Translations under genes and position numbers: made by a program
Notes under the pieces: model-generated
Seen by the model: the letters and a program-made list of their open reading frames with translations, nothing else
What the model was told of the DNA's origin: nothing
The model's database searches: none
DNA from: Echinometra lucunter
Lineage: Eukaryota; Echinodermata; Echinoidea; Camarodonta; Echinometridae
Direction of reading: 5' to 3'
Assembly: GCA_029962745.1 (NCBI GenBank)
Contig: CM057171.1
Span: 3,320,682-3,384,681, forward strand
Length of the DNA stretch: 64,000 bases
In this document: positions 35,358 through 47,524 of the stretch, one piece after another
Numbering within the stretch: the first letter of the stretch is position 1
Layout: each line of letters opens with the position of its first letter

Positions 35358-36140
35358 CTGAAAAGGAAATAAACAAGAGATATGAAATAAACTCTTTGAA
35401 TATGTGCTAAGACGTTTACATGATTTTTTTTTTCTGTAGCTATTTAGTAGGCGAAAATTAAATTCAAAGGAACGAAGAAAACAAAAACACCCCCCCCCCA
35501 AAAAAAAAAATAAAAAGAAAAAAAGAAAAAAAGAAAATGAATACATGAATACAATGAAATAAAAACAAATGAATACAAAATGAAATAAAATAAATAAATG
35601 AATCCATCTGGGTCGAGACAAACAATCTGAGATAAACTATTTGTTCAAGGGCATCACAAGGAATCTTTTTCACATGACTCAGAAGTATACACTGGCATAA
35701 ATTCGTATCACTTCGGGAATGGTAATTATTCCTTGTCATCATTATTCGTGTGTTCATCATCGAAATAAAAATGATCCGTCAGATGCCAGGTTTGTTGACT
35801 CCATAAATTTCTACAACAAATGTCTCTTCAATGAGAGCTAGAGTCTTGAGCCAGCCGTTCCACTTCACTGTAGACAACTATCGTCGAAAGAACCCTTTAC
35901 GAGGTGTTCCTTAAAAATCTTTCCAAACAGGCAGCGTTCTGACTCTAATCATTAAACCCGGCCTCTTCCTCTTATCTCTAAATCTCCAAATTTTATTGTC
36001 CGAGAAAGGAAATTCTTTTTGCCCAATTGATCGTGGGCCAGGCAGCCACTGAGCAGCGCCAGATCGACGTTGCTCTATCTTTTTCAATTCTTGAACGCCA
36101 AAGAAGGTAGCAGCAAATCCCACCTTTTCACGTCTTTTGG
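35358..36140. other. Upstream flank or 5' intron, no coding sequence
   Basis: Contains a C9/A10 junction near 35490-35510, an A-rich AAATGAATAC tract to 35600 and mixed unique sequence. If the 51.7-kb exon belongs to this gene, this is intron. Confidence 0.5.
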
Positions 36141-36143
36141 TAT

Positions 36144-36215
36144 GACGCGGCCAGGGTTCGAACCCGCGACCTCCCGATTGTGAGGCGGACGCTCTACCTA
36201 CTGAGCCAACACATC
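36144..36215 (-). tRNA. tRNA-like sequence, Val(CAC) anticodon, probable SINE head or pseudogene
   Basis: On the - strand 72 nt form a cloverleaf: a 7-bp acceptor with one mismatch, D arm GCTCAGTAGGTAGAGC, anticodon loop CTCACAA (CAC), and T loop TTCGAAC. Mismatches at 31:39 and 49:65 and a wobble pair at 51:63 argue against a fully functional tRNA. The A box and the B box GGTTCGAACCC are well preserved. Confidence 0.55.
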
Positions 36216-36703
36216 GGTACCACTCTGCACACTCTCCTGAATGCGGTTTGGCACATCTTCTCTGTGATGCGATCCCTGCAAGACAGGCTCAACAATTTTC
36301 ACCAGCACCATATCTCAGTGGACATGGTGGCCTCTAGACGTTGATATCTTTCTTAGCGAGTTTCCATGCAAGTCCCGTATTACAGTAACTTGTGACTCGA
36401 CGTATTATCTGCTGTTCCGTATCTCCTAGAGTGACTGAGTGCTGTCGCCACAGAAAATAACTGGTCATCTGTTTTATGTTTCCGGCAGAATATTACTGTT
36501 CTCTAATAATGATTCTTTTGACAGGTTTTGTTTTGTTTTATTTTGTTGTCATTTTTGTTCAACAAAGGAGGGTTTAAAGCTTGAAGTACTTCCCCCCAAA
36601 CCACACACACACACACACACTCAAGCAAACTTGCACTGAAATCTTGTCCCCGAAACTATTTCTGAATTGTCGATCTGAAAAAAAACACAAAACAAAACAA
36701 AAA

Positions 36704-37507
36704 AACTAGATGAATCCTCGACCGCGCGCGGTCGAAATTTATGCCTCCGCCATTGCCAGCTTAGAAATATATGGCACATCCATGGTGATTTTATTTTTAA
36801 ATTTTCATGTTTATAATGACATCTTTGACCTTGACCTTTGATCTTGTGACCCCCAAATTTAATGACACCATCATGAGACCTTCCATATATATGTATACAT
36901 GAGCCAAGTATGAAGTTGAACCGTCACAGAATTGTTAAGTTATCGCAAGAACACGCGATTTTCATGTATATAATGACCTCTATGACCTTTGACCTCGAGA
37001 CCAAAAAATCTAATCAGATCATTGCCCCTCCCATATGCATACATGAACCATGTTTGAAGTTGATCCGTCAAATTGTTTTTAAGTTATCCGGCGAACCAAC
37101 CATTTTTATGTATATAAAGACCTCTGTGACCTTTGACCGTGAGACCCAAAAATCTAATCAGATTATTAAACCTCCCATTATGCATACATGAACCAAGTTT
37201 AAAGCTGATCTGTCAAATGGTTGTTGAGTTATCGCAACGAACCATTTCTTTGTACATAATGACCTCTATGACCTTTGACCGTTGACCTTGAGACCACCAA
37301 ATCTAATTAGATCATTATCCCTCCCATATGCATACATCAGCCAAGTTTGAAGTTGATCCGTCAAATGGTTAAGTTATCTCGAGAACGAAAACGGGACGAA
37401 CGGACGGACGGACAGCCGTACGGACGGACGGACGGACGGACGACCCGAAAACATAATGCCTCCGGCAACCACCTACGGTGGGTGGAGGCATTAAAAAAAA
37501 TCTAGTT
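36704..37507. mobile_element. Non-autonomous element with about 145-bp internal repeats and DR1 motifs
   Basis: Ends AACTAGA and TCTAGTT, with inner ATGCCTCCGCC-type and GGTGGAGGCAT ends in inverse orientation. A CGACCGCGCGCGGTCG palindrome is near the left end. The interior has four roughly 145-bp units, each with GACCTTTGACC, an ATCTAATCAGATCATT-type word, ATGCATACATGAACCA and AGTTGATCCGTCAAAT. (ACGG)n lies at 37395-37446. The copy at 46353-47150 is nearly identical. Confidence 0.75.
36832..37288 (-). promoter_or_regulatory. Four DR1-type nuclear-receptor motifs
   Basis: TGACCTTTGACCT at 36983-36995 is the exact reverse complement of the DR1 consensus AGGTCAAAGGTCA. One-mismatch or truncated forms lie at 36832-36843, 37127-37138 and 37269-37280, the last followed by an extra TGACCT half-site at 37283-37288. 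DR1 is bound by RXR, HNF4 and COUP-TF class receptors. Function here is unproven. Confidence 0.5.
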
Positions 37508-37818
37508 GTTTGGATATGGGTAATTCCATGGGGTTGAGAAAACTAATTTGACATATAGGCAAATAATTATTTGCAAAAAATGACTTCGGTCTTCAGCGAA
37601 AATTGGTGTCCTACCCAGGTTTACTTTTCAAGCATCACAGGGTATAGAGTACCGAAGTGTTGCGTCATCATTTTTTTTTTTTTTTTTTTTTTGCATTTGA
37701 GCATTCTCATGACTGTATTTCGACAGAGCATGATGGAAAACCTCCACACATCAAATTTGACCTGAATCGGTTCACAGTGGCCCAAGGTATGGCCACATGA
37801 ATGCCTAATTATCCCCAC

Positions 37819-37883
37819 TGAAATCAGTGTAAATTGGCCTGGTTCATAACTGTTTAGAACCAGGCCAATTTACACTGATTTCA
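37819..37883. repeat. Perfect 27-bp inverted repeat (hairpin), copy 1
   Basis: The left arm TGAAATCAGTGTAAATTGGC... (27 nt) pairs perfectly with 37857-37883 across an 11-nt loop, ATAACTGTTTA. The same hairpin is at 47460-47524. Its length resembles a pre-miRNA, but a perfect stem is also typical of a small fold-back insertion. Confidence 0.9.
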
Positions 37884-38869
37884 ATAGGGCTAAGTAGGTA
37901 TTTATGTGGCCTCATATCGGGTCCCCATAAGCCGATTTCCATAAAATTTGGGCTGTGGATGTTTTTCATCATGCTCCATCGAGACATGGTATCCGAAATT
38001 CTGAAATGCCAAAAAGTTTTTGTGACGTCGTCGCTTCGGTGCTCTATTGCAATTTCATGCCCTAGAGTTTATTACCAATGATATATAAATTTGATGTCTG
38101 TGTAACGAAGGTAAAAACAAAATGAAAATCTATAATAATTATTTTTAAAAATGATTGATGAAAAAAAAAATCCATTCAAGATCTCAAATTCAAACTTGGA
38201 TTACTATTTTAGGAGACCTACCTCGCATTGAAACATCAAAACTAAACCGCATCTGTATTGATCTTATTTGTGGAATGAAACTGCTGATAAATCTGCTACA
38301 TGGTCAGCATGTGACTTTGTAGTCCAACCCTATGGAATGACCCATATACATTAAAAAAAGTCTCCCAAGCACTTCCTAGAAATGACGTCAGGCTGCGCCT
38401 AAATGTACACAGCTCTAACAGTAATGGCGATATACAGAAGCGTTTTTGTTGTTGCTATGGTTGCTGTTGTTGTTTTACGTACCTTATGTACACACTGCAG
38501 ATGTCCAGGCGGCGCACCAGTAAAACAGCTAAAGAAAAGAAACATAATAATGATAATGATAATCTACGACCATAACCTGTATTACGATCACATACGATGT
38601 ATCATTTTATTGACACTTTTTTCTTTCAACGACGACAACAACAATAATAGTAATACTGATGATGATGATGATTTGATGATGATGATGATGATGATAATAA
38701 TAGTGACTTCTTACAAAACCTTTGGGTCCATCAAGCATGACGCTCATGGCTCTGTATTCAAATACAACACAAAGAATGTAGAAAGATTATCAAGAAACAA
38801 TTATTCATGAAAGATATTATTCATCCGGTCTTACTTCAATGTATCACCGAAACGTAGCGGAAGCATTAA
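37884..38869. other. Duplicated flank, no gene seen
   Basis: AT-rich with a (GAT)n block near 38657-38697 and a TGACGTCA octamer at 38383-38390. No exon recognised. Confidence 0.6.
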
Positions 38870-39545
38870 AGTGCCATTTGACTAAGACGACATGACAGGA
38901 TATTTCATCCTGCCAAGTTGACTAATATCCATATTATGTCGACTTGTAAAGGTATTTATCCAACCATGCCAACTTATGAACTTTATTAGTCGACATGGCG
39001 AAACAATTGTCTGTGTCAAGTCGTCTTCATCACAAAAAAAAAAATAAAATAAAATAAATGTTCATGACGAAATACATTTCTTTGCCAACTTCTAAACAAA
39101 GAAAATAATAAATAAATGTCGTCATAGCGACTTGTTTTTATCTTGCCGAGTCGACTTCCAAAACAACTATGTCATCAACTGCTGCGAAATAACACTATCT
39201 TGCCAAGTTAACAACTTCTAAAAAATACCTGTCTTGTGGTGATTTATAATTGTTTGGAAGTCGACTTGGCAAGAAAAATTAGTTTGTCCGTGGTGACATC
39301 CAATTAGGGAAGTTGACCTTGCATGATAGTTTCAATTCATAACTACCCATGACATTTTTGTTTTTGTGTAAAGTCAAAACTTGACAAGATCATATATTCC
39401 ATTCGCCATGCCGACTTATAGAAGTTAGGAAAGTCGACATACCTAGTTAATTATCTAGTAATGTCGAGATAATAGGCTATGGCATATTAAAATCGACTTG
39501 AACAGATAAATATCTCGTCAGTGTCGTCAAGGTCGAATGGCAACT
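38870..39545. mobile_element. TTAA-flanked TIR element, AGTGCCATT ends, copy 1
   Basis: Flanked by TTAA (38866-38869 and 39546-39549), the duplication typical of piggyBac-type insertion. Ends are AGTGCCATTTGACTAAGACG and, inverted, AAGTTGCCATTCGACCTTGA (noisy in this copy; cleaner at 48510-49153). The interior repeats AAGTCGACTTGGCAAGA-like words in both orientations. No transposase. Confidence 0.65.
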
Positions 39546-40183
39546 TTAACGCTTCCCGTACAAAATACACAGATAATTTTAGCTTATGTTCTAATGCAGT
39601 TGTTTTTTTCCGACATGTTTTCCTGCAGATACAGCACAATCCGCCATTGGTTCCAATACCACGTGTACATGATTTCATACAAGGAAAACCATGTGTGACA
39701 TTGCTGCACCATGCGTGGCAACAAGGGTAAAAAAAATTGGAGTATATGTTCCTTACATTAATGATATACGCCAGATTGTTCTGTTTTTGGCATGTATTTG
39801 TGTTATTATGCCATCAGTAGACAACTCCTGGTCACCAAGAAGTATTTTTCATCCTTTTACTAGCCTATGCATATACAGCCGTCACACCTAACTTTAGGTG
39901 TTATTCCTTAACACTTTTCGAAACTTCCGTGCTTTGCGCAGAGGGGGGAACCGGTGCCCGGAACGTGCATGGATTATTTTCTAGTGAGAACCCTGGTACC
40001 GACTGAAGCGTAGCTAGTCAGGCTCTGAGCTCATCAGCTAGCTCTAATTTGACAAAGCAGAGAAATACTTAATCACCATTTTTTCATGTGGAAATTGGTA
40101 TTTTTCGGATCACCTTTGCATTTGTCATTTTTTACTGGCTCATGCTGAGGAGTGAAGCTAACCAATTTAGCCTTTAAAGGCTC

Positions 40184-40580
40184 ACCGCACACTATACGAT
40201 ACTTCTGCGATCTGGTTTTGATATTTTTCTATATCATTTTACATAAACATTCAAACATGTAAGATCTTAACGATCAAGAATAGTCGTATGAATACTATAT
40301 ATATCGAAATTCCGGGCTATCGGCTATAGCGAGCCTCCATGCAGGAATAAAAATAAACTCTATTCCCAATCGTAGTGACGTCATAGCATCTTACGATCGG
40401 CTACGATTTGAAGCCGATTCGGCCTTTACGACGCGCCGACCACAAGGTGTGCAGCTAACTAAAATTTCGATTTTAGTATTCCTATCATTATCCGAACTTC
40501 AAATAAGATAATTTTACTTGTTTAAACTTTCATATGATGCAAATCGGGTCGCAGTCGGATCGTATATTGTGTGTTGGGCT
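40184..40580. mobile_element. TTAA-flanked TIR element, ACACTATACGATC family, copy 2
   Basis: Begins AGGCTCACCGCACACTATAC after TTAA and ends CGTATATTGTGTGTTGGGC before TTAA. A TGACGTCA is at 40376-40383. It shares GAATAGTCGTATGAATACTA and AAATTCCGGGCTAT with the copy at 21004-21430. Confidence 0.65.
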
Positions 40581-40653
40581 TAATGCCTAGCTTACATTTC
40601 CCCGGGGCGATAAAGTGGTTTACAATTTTTCTTGCGATTTTTCAGGGAATTTT

Positions 40654-41153
40654 NNNNNNNNNNNNNNNNNNNNNNNNNNNNNNNNNNNNNNNNNNNNNNN
40701 NNNNNNNNNNNNNNNNNNNNNNNNNNNNNNNNNNNNNNNNNNNNNNNNNNNNNNNNNNNNNNNNNNNNNNNNNNNNNNNNNNNNNNNNNNNNNNNNNNNN
40801 NNNNNNNNNNNNNNNNNNNNNNNNNNNNNNNNNNNNNNNNNNNNNNNNNNNNNNNNNNNNNNNNNNNNNNNNNNNNNNNNNNNNNNNNNNNNNNNNNNNN
40901 NNNNNNNNNNNNNNNNNNNNNNNNNNNNNNNNNNNNNNNNNNNNNNNNNNNNNNNNNNNNNNNNNNNNNNNNNNNNNNNNNNNNNNNNNNNNNNNNNNNN
41001 NNNNNNNNNNNNNNNNNNNNNNNNNNNNNNNNNNNNNNNNNNNNNNNNNNNNNNNNNNNNNNNNNNNNNNNNNNNNNNNNNNNNNNNNNNNNNNNNNNNN
41101 NNNNNNNNNNNNNNNNNNNNNNNNNNNNNNNNNNNNNNNNNNNNNNNNNNNNN
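40654..41153. other. Assembly gap, 500 N
   Basis: Exactly 500 N, placed between the right end of one copy and the left end of the other copy of the same 9.1-kb sequence. Confidence 0.98.
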
Positions 41154-41163
41154 TACTTGGAAG

Positions 41164-44100
41164 TCAGTACAGATCTTGTAAATAAGGATTATTTAGTCTT
41201 TCCTTCCATGAGTAACTGGTGACGCTGTTTCTGAATGTTTCTCAGCATCATTTCCTGTTCTTCGATTCTTTGCTTTAGAAGTCGCATCTGTTCGGCTCGC
41301 GACAAATGATGTGTTTCGGAAACCTTCGGCAGTTCGCCTGTCCCTTCGGCAGAGCTCGTTTCGGCGACCAGCCCTTTCAGTTTGGCATTCCGTTGGCAAT
41401 ATCCATTGCTATTATCATCATCCGAGTCTGTAGGGATGTCGGTAGAATCGGAGTCGGAGCCCGGTTCGGTTTTGATCGTATTGCATTCGGCAAGATTCGG
41501 ACAGGGCTTGGTGGAGTCCGTCGCTTCATCATCAGAGAGAGGTTCCGATTTTATGACGATTTTTGACCCGCTTTAAGGGAATAATGGCATCTAGTTTATC
41601 ACCTCCCTCCTTTGCAGGGTCGGACTTTGTGTGATCCGACGACTCATTCACATGTTGGACTTCGGTTCCTTTCACCGAATCAACTTCTCTACGTTCAGAA
41701 GTGACATGCTGGTCGCTTCTGATTGCAGGATTTCTTATCAGGTGCATCCACAGTGACCGGAGGTGATGATGAAGATGCCATTTTCCTTCTCTTCTCAGGC
41801 GGCGGAGAATACGGCCTTGCGACTTTCCTCTCACACGCCGGCTTCTTCGTAAAGTCGACGAACGTTCACAGGAGATCCCCTTTGGATTCGCATGGATTTT
41901 TCTTTTCGGTCATTTAGAGGAGAACTCTCAGAGACCCCGTTTAGATTTATGAGGTCCTGTTGGAACTCCTGTGGCAGTGCCGACTGTTATGTTGTGTTGG
42001 TCAATTGCATTGCTGAGGTCTGGATGAACACCATCGACCCATCACTATTGGATACCAGGTTCTTACCTTGCTTTTTGGATTCATTAATTCTCATAAGTAA
42101 CCTTTTCTCAGGTTTGTCTCGCTTCTGTCGGGCTCTATAGCGGGTCCTTCTACATGTTCTGCAGGAGATCTCGCTCTCGTTTTACCCTCTTCAAACTTTA
42201 TTCCAGACGGCAAGACTTCATTTGTAACCTCGAGAATTTCTTTGTCAGCCGACGGTTTTCCTGCGATTGAATCATCTTTGACTGCACTTACGCACGGATC
42301 TGACTTACACTCAACTATCAGGGGGCTTACCTGAAAGGGCATTCGAAACTTGGACAGGGATTCCTCCATGTACCACCAAGATCTTTCGCTGCCCGTCTGG
42401 ACAAAGAACGACATAACGGAAGAGATCCTTCCTTTTAGGGTTGTAACTGAGGGTGCTGCAGATCTAGAAGATCGTGCAGCGACGAAGGTTGGGAGGGATG
42501 GTATTACTATGCGATCTGTCCTTATTTTCGGTGCCCTAATCCCACTATGCAATGCTGATGATAAGTCTGAGGAGACACACCAGATCTTAATACCCTGCCT
42601 CCTTTAATACGGGGGAGTTATCCTCTGTAGGGTTGATGGAGACGGTTTTGCCTTCTATATTGCACTGAGGTGGCGGCGTTTTAGCTTGACTTTCTTGTAA
42701 TCAGTGTCTGATGCCAAAGGACATGCCATAGACTTGTAATGCGAGTAGTTTTTTCTTTTCCAATATCATTACCAACAAAAAACTCGGATGGAGACTGTGG
42801 AACAGCCAGCAGTTATTGTCTTCGTATTCTCATCCCAACGGTCTTGGGTAAGATCAGATGTATCCGTTTTGTGTAGCACAAGTGGCGCATTGGTCCAGGA
42901 TGATGGATTACGATCCTAGGGCGTTAATCACAGTATTTTCCAGTTGCAGGACCAACTGTATTTGTCGTTGTTTGGGAACTTTTTCATTAGCTTGGTCCGC
43001 AGCCTCGTTTGCTGACACATGCTGATGGTTTTGGGGGCGTGAACTAGATTCAGAATGGACAGAGCCTTGAAAAACATCCGCGGCCTGAGAGTTTGGCAAC
43101 CCTACTGATTCGTTCACATCTTGTTTAACGCTTATTAGCGCAGAATCTCTCACAAGGGTTGGAGGAGTAGAATGCAAGCCTGTCTTCAACTCCGTCGAGT
43201 CCGAACGCTGTCCTTTCGTAGGTGAAACTTTGTGTGAGTTGGGATAAACCTTCGCAGGAGCTGGTAGTGCTGGAAACGGTCTTTTTTGCAATGTCTCGTC
43301 CTTTGATTCAACTTGAGGAATACTAACGCAACTAGCATTAGGGGGATTTGTGTCAACTTCAGTACGGACAGAGGGCAAATCGTTCCATGTTGGCCCCGTG
43401 TTTTTTGAGCCATCCAGTACGAAAGAGATACTTCTATCGAATCATTTAATTGCTTTGGGTTACATCTGTAATTACCTTTTCGGACCCTTCAGCACCATGC
43501 TTTTGATAACCTTTCTCCTTCATCATAGCTTAAGGTCCTGCACATACTCATTCACGGAGGGGTAGTGTTTTTAGTGCCTTCATATTGCCCGATTTTCATT
43601 GGAGGAAATCATAGTGTCTTCAGCATTGGAACCTGGTTGATGTCTAATTTGTTGCTCCTGTTGCTCCTGGTCACTTGTATTTTCCATTGATTTGAACTTC
43701 AACGCAGCATTCTTATGATTTACAACCAGCATTCGTCACCATGCAATGTCCGTCTACTTTTCCGCCAGAATCAACAGATTTCCCTTCAAGTACTAATTCA
43801 CTACCAACCTTCATTTCCGAACGAGGATTCGTGCCTTTCACACCCATTCCACCGGTTTATTCATAGGACCGACTGTCACTTTAGAGAAGAGTTAACATGA
43901 GGAGTTTATCTTCAGAATCAGCTAAAGTCAGACTTCGTGTCCCAGGGGAATTGACAACCTGGCGTTTTGGTAGATAGTTCTCCATCAGGGTTTCTATTTC
44001 TCTCTACATTTGATTCGTAATCACTGTCTTTGGTTTCAGTTCTTGATTTTGCCTCCGAATTCTAATATTCCGACCATTAATTAAAGGACGTGTGACACTG

Positions 44101-44824
44101 CATCCTCCTTTTTACTGCTTTGTGTTTCTAACTGTTTCTTCTGAGGGAAGTAGGGGGAAACTCGGAATACGGTCTTTTCTGTGCTCGCCAATGTGTGTGG
44201 TTCACTGGTCGTTTAGACCCTGTGTCTCTTTCGTTCCCCGTTCTTGTTTATTATCTAAACTATCAATTTCCCTAATCAACTTAAGCACAAGATTTGAATT
44301 TTTCACCTCTTGGAGATTTGCCGAGTTTTGTGATGCTGTTTCAAGGCTTGGTAACATTACCAATTAACGTGACATTATCATTCACCCCTTCACCACTTGG
44401 ACATTTCTTATTTCTACCTGAAAACGGTAGTCAGTAAAACCTTTACTTTCAACAAAAAAGCCCTTGCAGTAGGAAGTCGGCGCGTTTTGCCGAGGAGATG
44501 AAGTGACTTCCGGTGACTCGTGGGTTCTAGCCCGTTTGCTGTTTCGTCGTTCCGCGCCCCTCATCGGCTGTCGACAGAAAAACTCTCAGCAATGTTGAAC
44601 TCCGTCTCATCTTCGGCACTAGCATCATCGCTTTCATTCTCGCCGTCGGAAAGCTTCCGCAAGGCAGGGACCATCCTCATCGAGATCCTCTAGTCCATCC
44701 GCCATCGCTGCTTGGTATATCCTCCATCACGCGATCTTCTTCAATTTCGTCGGCGGGTTGTTTACCGGTCAACTGCATTGTACGGGGTGGCGAGGCCATC
44801 CCTCAAATTATCTTGTTCAAACAT
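41164..44824 (-). pseudogene. Frameshifted copy of the 1211-codon gene (probable assembly or haplotype duplicate)
   Basis: The whole reading frame of 31523-35158 is present, 25 bp longer overall, but broken by many small indels. Examples are an extra base near 44786 (CGGGG for CGGG) at about codon 14, a 2-bp loss near 41700, one extra T near 41563 and a 4-bp insertion near 41203 (CCTTCCAT for CCAT). Many fall outside homopolymers. Between indels the two copies are almost identical in amino-acid sequence, and no single large deletion or TE insertion is seen. This looks more like poor consensus than ageing of a pseudogene. A recent paralogue remains possible. Confidence 0.75.
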
Positions 44825-45793
44825 TGGCACTAGCGAGAATTGTCTTTGTCTCTTTGATGATCTACTGTTGCGATCACGATGTTGCTTTCACTAGTCATAG
44901 AAGAAGCTGGGCGCTAGGTAACGCGGGGGCAATACATCAACCTGCGCATCGGTAACTCATCGTGAGGACCTGTGCCGGATGTCATATGTCAGAGTTCGTC
45001 GAAAATATAGAGAACGGCGTTCCATCTGAAAAGGAAATAAACAAGAGATATGAAAATAAACTCTTTGGAATATGTGCTAAGACGTTTACATGATTTTTTT
45101 TTTCTGTAGCTATTTAGTAGGCGAAAATTAAATTTAAAGGAACGAAGAAAACAAAAACACCCCCCCCTAAAAAAAAAAGAAAAAAAGAAAATGAATACAT
45201 GAATACAATGAAATAAAACAAATGAATACAAAATGAAACAAAATAAATAAATGATCCATCTGGGTCGAGACAAACAATCTGAGATAAACTATTTGTTCAA
45301 GGGCATCACAAGGAATCTTTTTCACATGACTCAGAAGTATACACTGGCATAAAGTCGTATCACTTCGGGAATGGTAATGATTCCTTGTCATCATTATTCG
45401 TGTGTTCATCATCGAAATAAAAATGATCCGTCAGATGCCAGGTTTGTTGACTCCATACATTCTACAACAAATGTCTCTTCAATGAGAGCTAGAGTCTTGA
45501 GCCAGCCGTTCCACTTCACTGTAGACAACTATCGTCGAAAGAACCCTTTACGAGGTGTTCCCTAAAAATCTTTCCAAACAAGCAGCGTTCTGACTCTAAT
45601 CATTAAACCCGGCCTCTTCCTCGTACTCTAAATCTCCAAATTTTATTGTCCGAGAAAGGAAATTCTTTTTGCCCAATTGATCGTGGGCCAGGCAGCCACT
45701 GAGCAGCGCCAGATCGACGTTGCTCTATCTTTTTCAATTCTTGAACGCCAAAGAAGGTAGCAGCAAATCCCACCTTTTCACGTCTTTTGGTAT

Positions 45794-45865
45794 GACGCGG
45801 CCGGGGTTCGAACCCGCGACCTCCCGATTGTGAGGCGGACGCTCTACCTACTGAGCCAACACATC
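45794..45865 (-). tRNA. tRNA-like sequence, Val(CAC), second copy
   Basis: Identical to 36144-36215 except one base in the T stem, which turns a G-U pair into G-C here. Confidence 0.55.
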
Positions 45866-46352
45866 GGTACCACTCTGTACACTCTCCTGAATGCGGTTTG
45901 GCACATCTTCTCTGTGATGCGATCCCTGCAAGACAGGCTCAACAATTTTCACAAGCACCATATCTCAGTGGACATGGTGGCCTCTAGACGTTGATATCTT
46001 TCTTAGCGAGTTTCCATGCAAGTCCCGTATTACAGTAACTTGTGACTCGACGTATTATCTGCTGTTCCGTATCTCCTAGAGTGACTGAGTGCTGTCGCCA
46101 CAGAAAATAACTGGTCATCTGTTTTATGTTTCCGGCAGAATATTACTGTTCTCTAATAATGATTCTTTTGACAGGTTTTGTTTTGTTTTATTTTGTTGTC
46201 ATTTTTGTTCAACAAAGGAGGGTTTAAAGCTTGAAGTACTTCCCCCCAAACCACACACACACACACACTCAAGCAAACTTGCACTGAAATCTTGTCCCCG
46301 AAACTATTTCTGAATTGTCGATCTGAAAAAAAAACACGAAACAAAACAAAAA

Positions 46353-47150
46353 AACTAGATGAATCCTCGACCGCGCGCGGTCGAAATTTATGCCTCCGCC
46401 ATTGCCAGCTTAGAAATATATGGCACATCCATGGTGATTTTATTTTTAAATTTTCATGTTTATAATGACATCTTTGACCTTGACCTTTGATCTTGTGACC
46501 CCCAAATTTAATGACACCCTCATGAGACCTTCCATATGTATACATGAGCCAAGTATGAAGTTGAGCCGTCACAGAATTGTTAAGTTATCGCAAGAACACG
46601 CGATTTTCTTGTATATAATGACCTCTATGACCTTTGACCTCGAGACCAAAAAATCTAATCAGATCATTGCCCCTCCCATATGCATACATGAACCATGTTT
46701 GAAGTTGATCCGTCAAATTGTTTTTGAGTTATCCCGAGAACCAACCATTTTTATGTATATAAAGACCTCTGTGACCTTTGACCGTGAGACCCAAAAATCT
46801 AATGATTATTAAACCTCCCATTATGCATACATGAACCAAGTTTAAAGCTGATCTGTCAAATGGTTGTTGAGTTATCGCAACGAACCATTTCTTTGTACAT
46901 AATGACCTCTATGACCTTTGACCGTTGACCTTGAGACCACCAAATCTAATTAGATCATCCCTCCCATATGCATACATCAGCCAAGTTTGAAGTTGATCCG
47001 TCAAATGGTTAAGTTATCTCGAGAACGAAAACGGGACGAACGGACGGACGGACAGCCGTACGGACGGACGGACGGACGGACGACCCGAAAACATAATGCC
47101 TCCGGCAACCGCCTACGGTGGGCGGAGGCATAAAAAAAAAAAATCTAGTT
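46353..47150. mobile_element. DR1-bearing repeat element, second copy
   Basis: Nearly identical to 36704-37507. Differences include a few small deletions and a paired change in the terminal stem (CCGCC/GGCGG for CCACC/GGTGG). Confidence 0.75.
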
Positions 47151-47459
47151 GTTTGGATATGGGTAATTCCATTGGGTTGAGACAACTAATTTGACATATA
47201 GGCAAATAATTATTTGCAAAAAATGACTTCGGTCTTCAGCGAAAATTGGTGTCCTACCCAGGTTTACTTTTCAAGCATCACAGGGTATAGAGTACCGAAG
47301 TGTTGCGTCATCAAATTTTGTTTTTTTTTTTTTGCATTTGAGCATTCTCATGACTGTATTTCGACAGAGCATGATGGAAAACCTCCACACATCAAATTTG
47401 ACCTGAATCGGTTCACAGTGGCCCAAGGTATGGCCACATGAATGCCTAATTATCCCCAC

Positions 47460-47524
47460 TGAAATCAGTGTAAATTGGCCTGGTTCATAACTGTTTAGAA
47501 CCAGGCCAATTTACACTGATTTCA
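47460..47524. repeat. Perfect 27-bp inverted repeat, copy 2
   Basis: Same arms and loop as 37819-37883. Confidence 0.9.

Larger units (their letters stand above)
31513..40653. repeat. Long direct duplication, copy 1 (9.14 kb)
   Basis: Matches 41154-50233 in the same orientation, from TACTTGGAAGTCAGTACAG to TTTTTCAGGGAATTTT. It ends exactly at the N gap. It contains the intact large reading frame. Differences are mostly 1-4 bp indels clustered in the first 4 kb and the last 2 kb, with the middle nearly identical. Confidence 0.95.

Noticed and set aside
36595..37450. CRISPR-like array in the repeated units
   Set aside because: Units are long, diverged and bounded by inverted ends. This is a eukaryotic repeat element.
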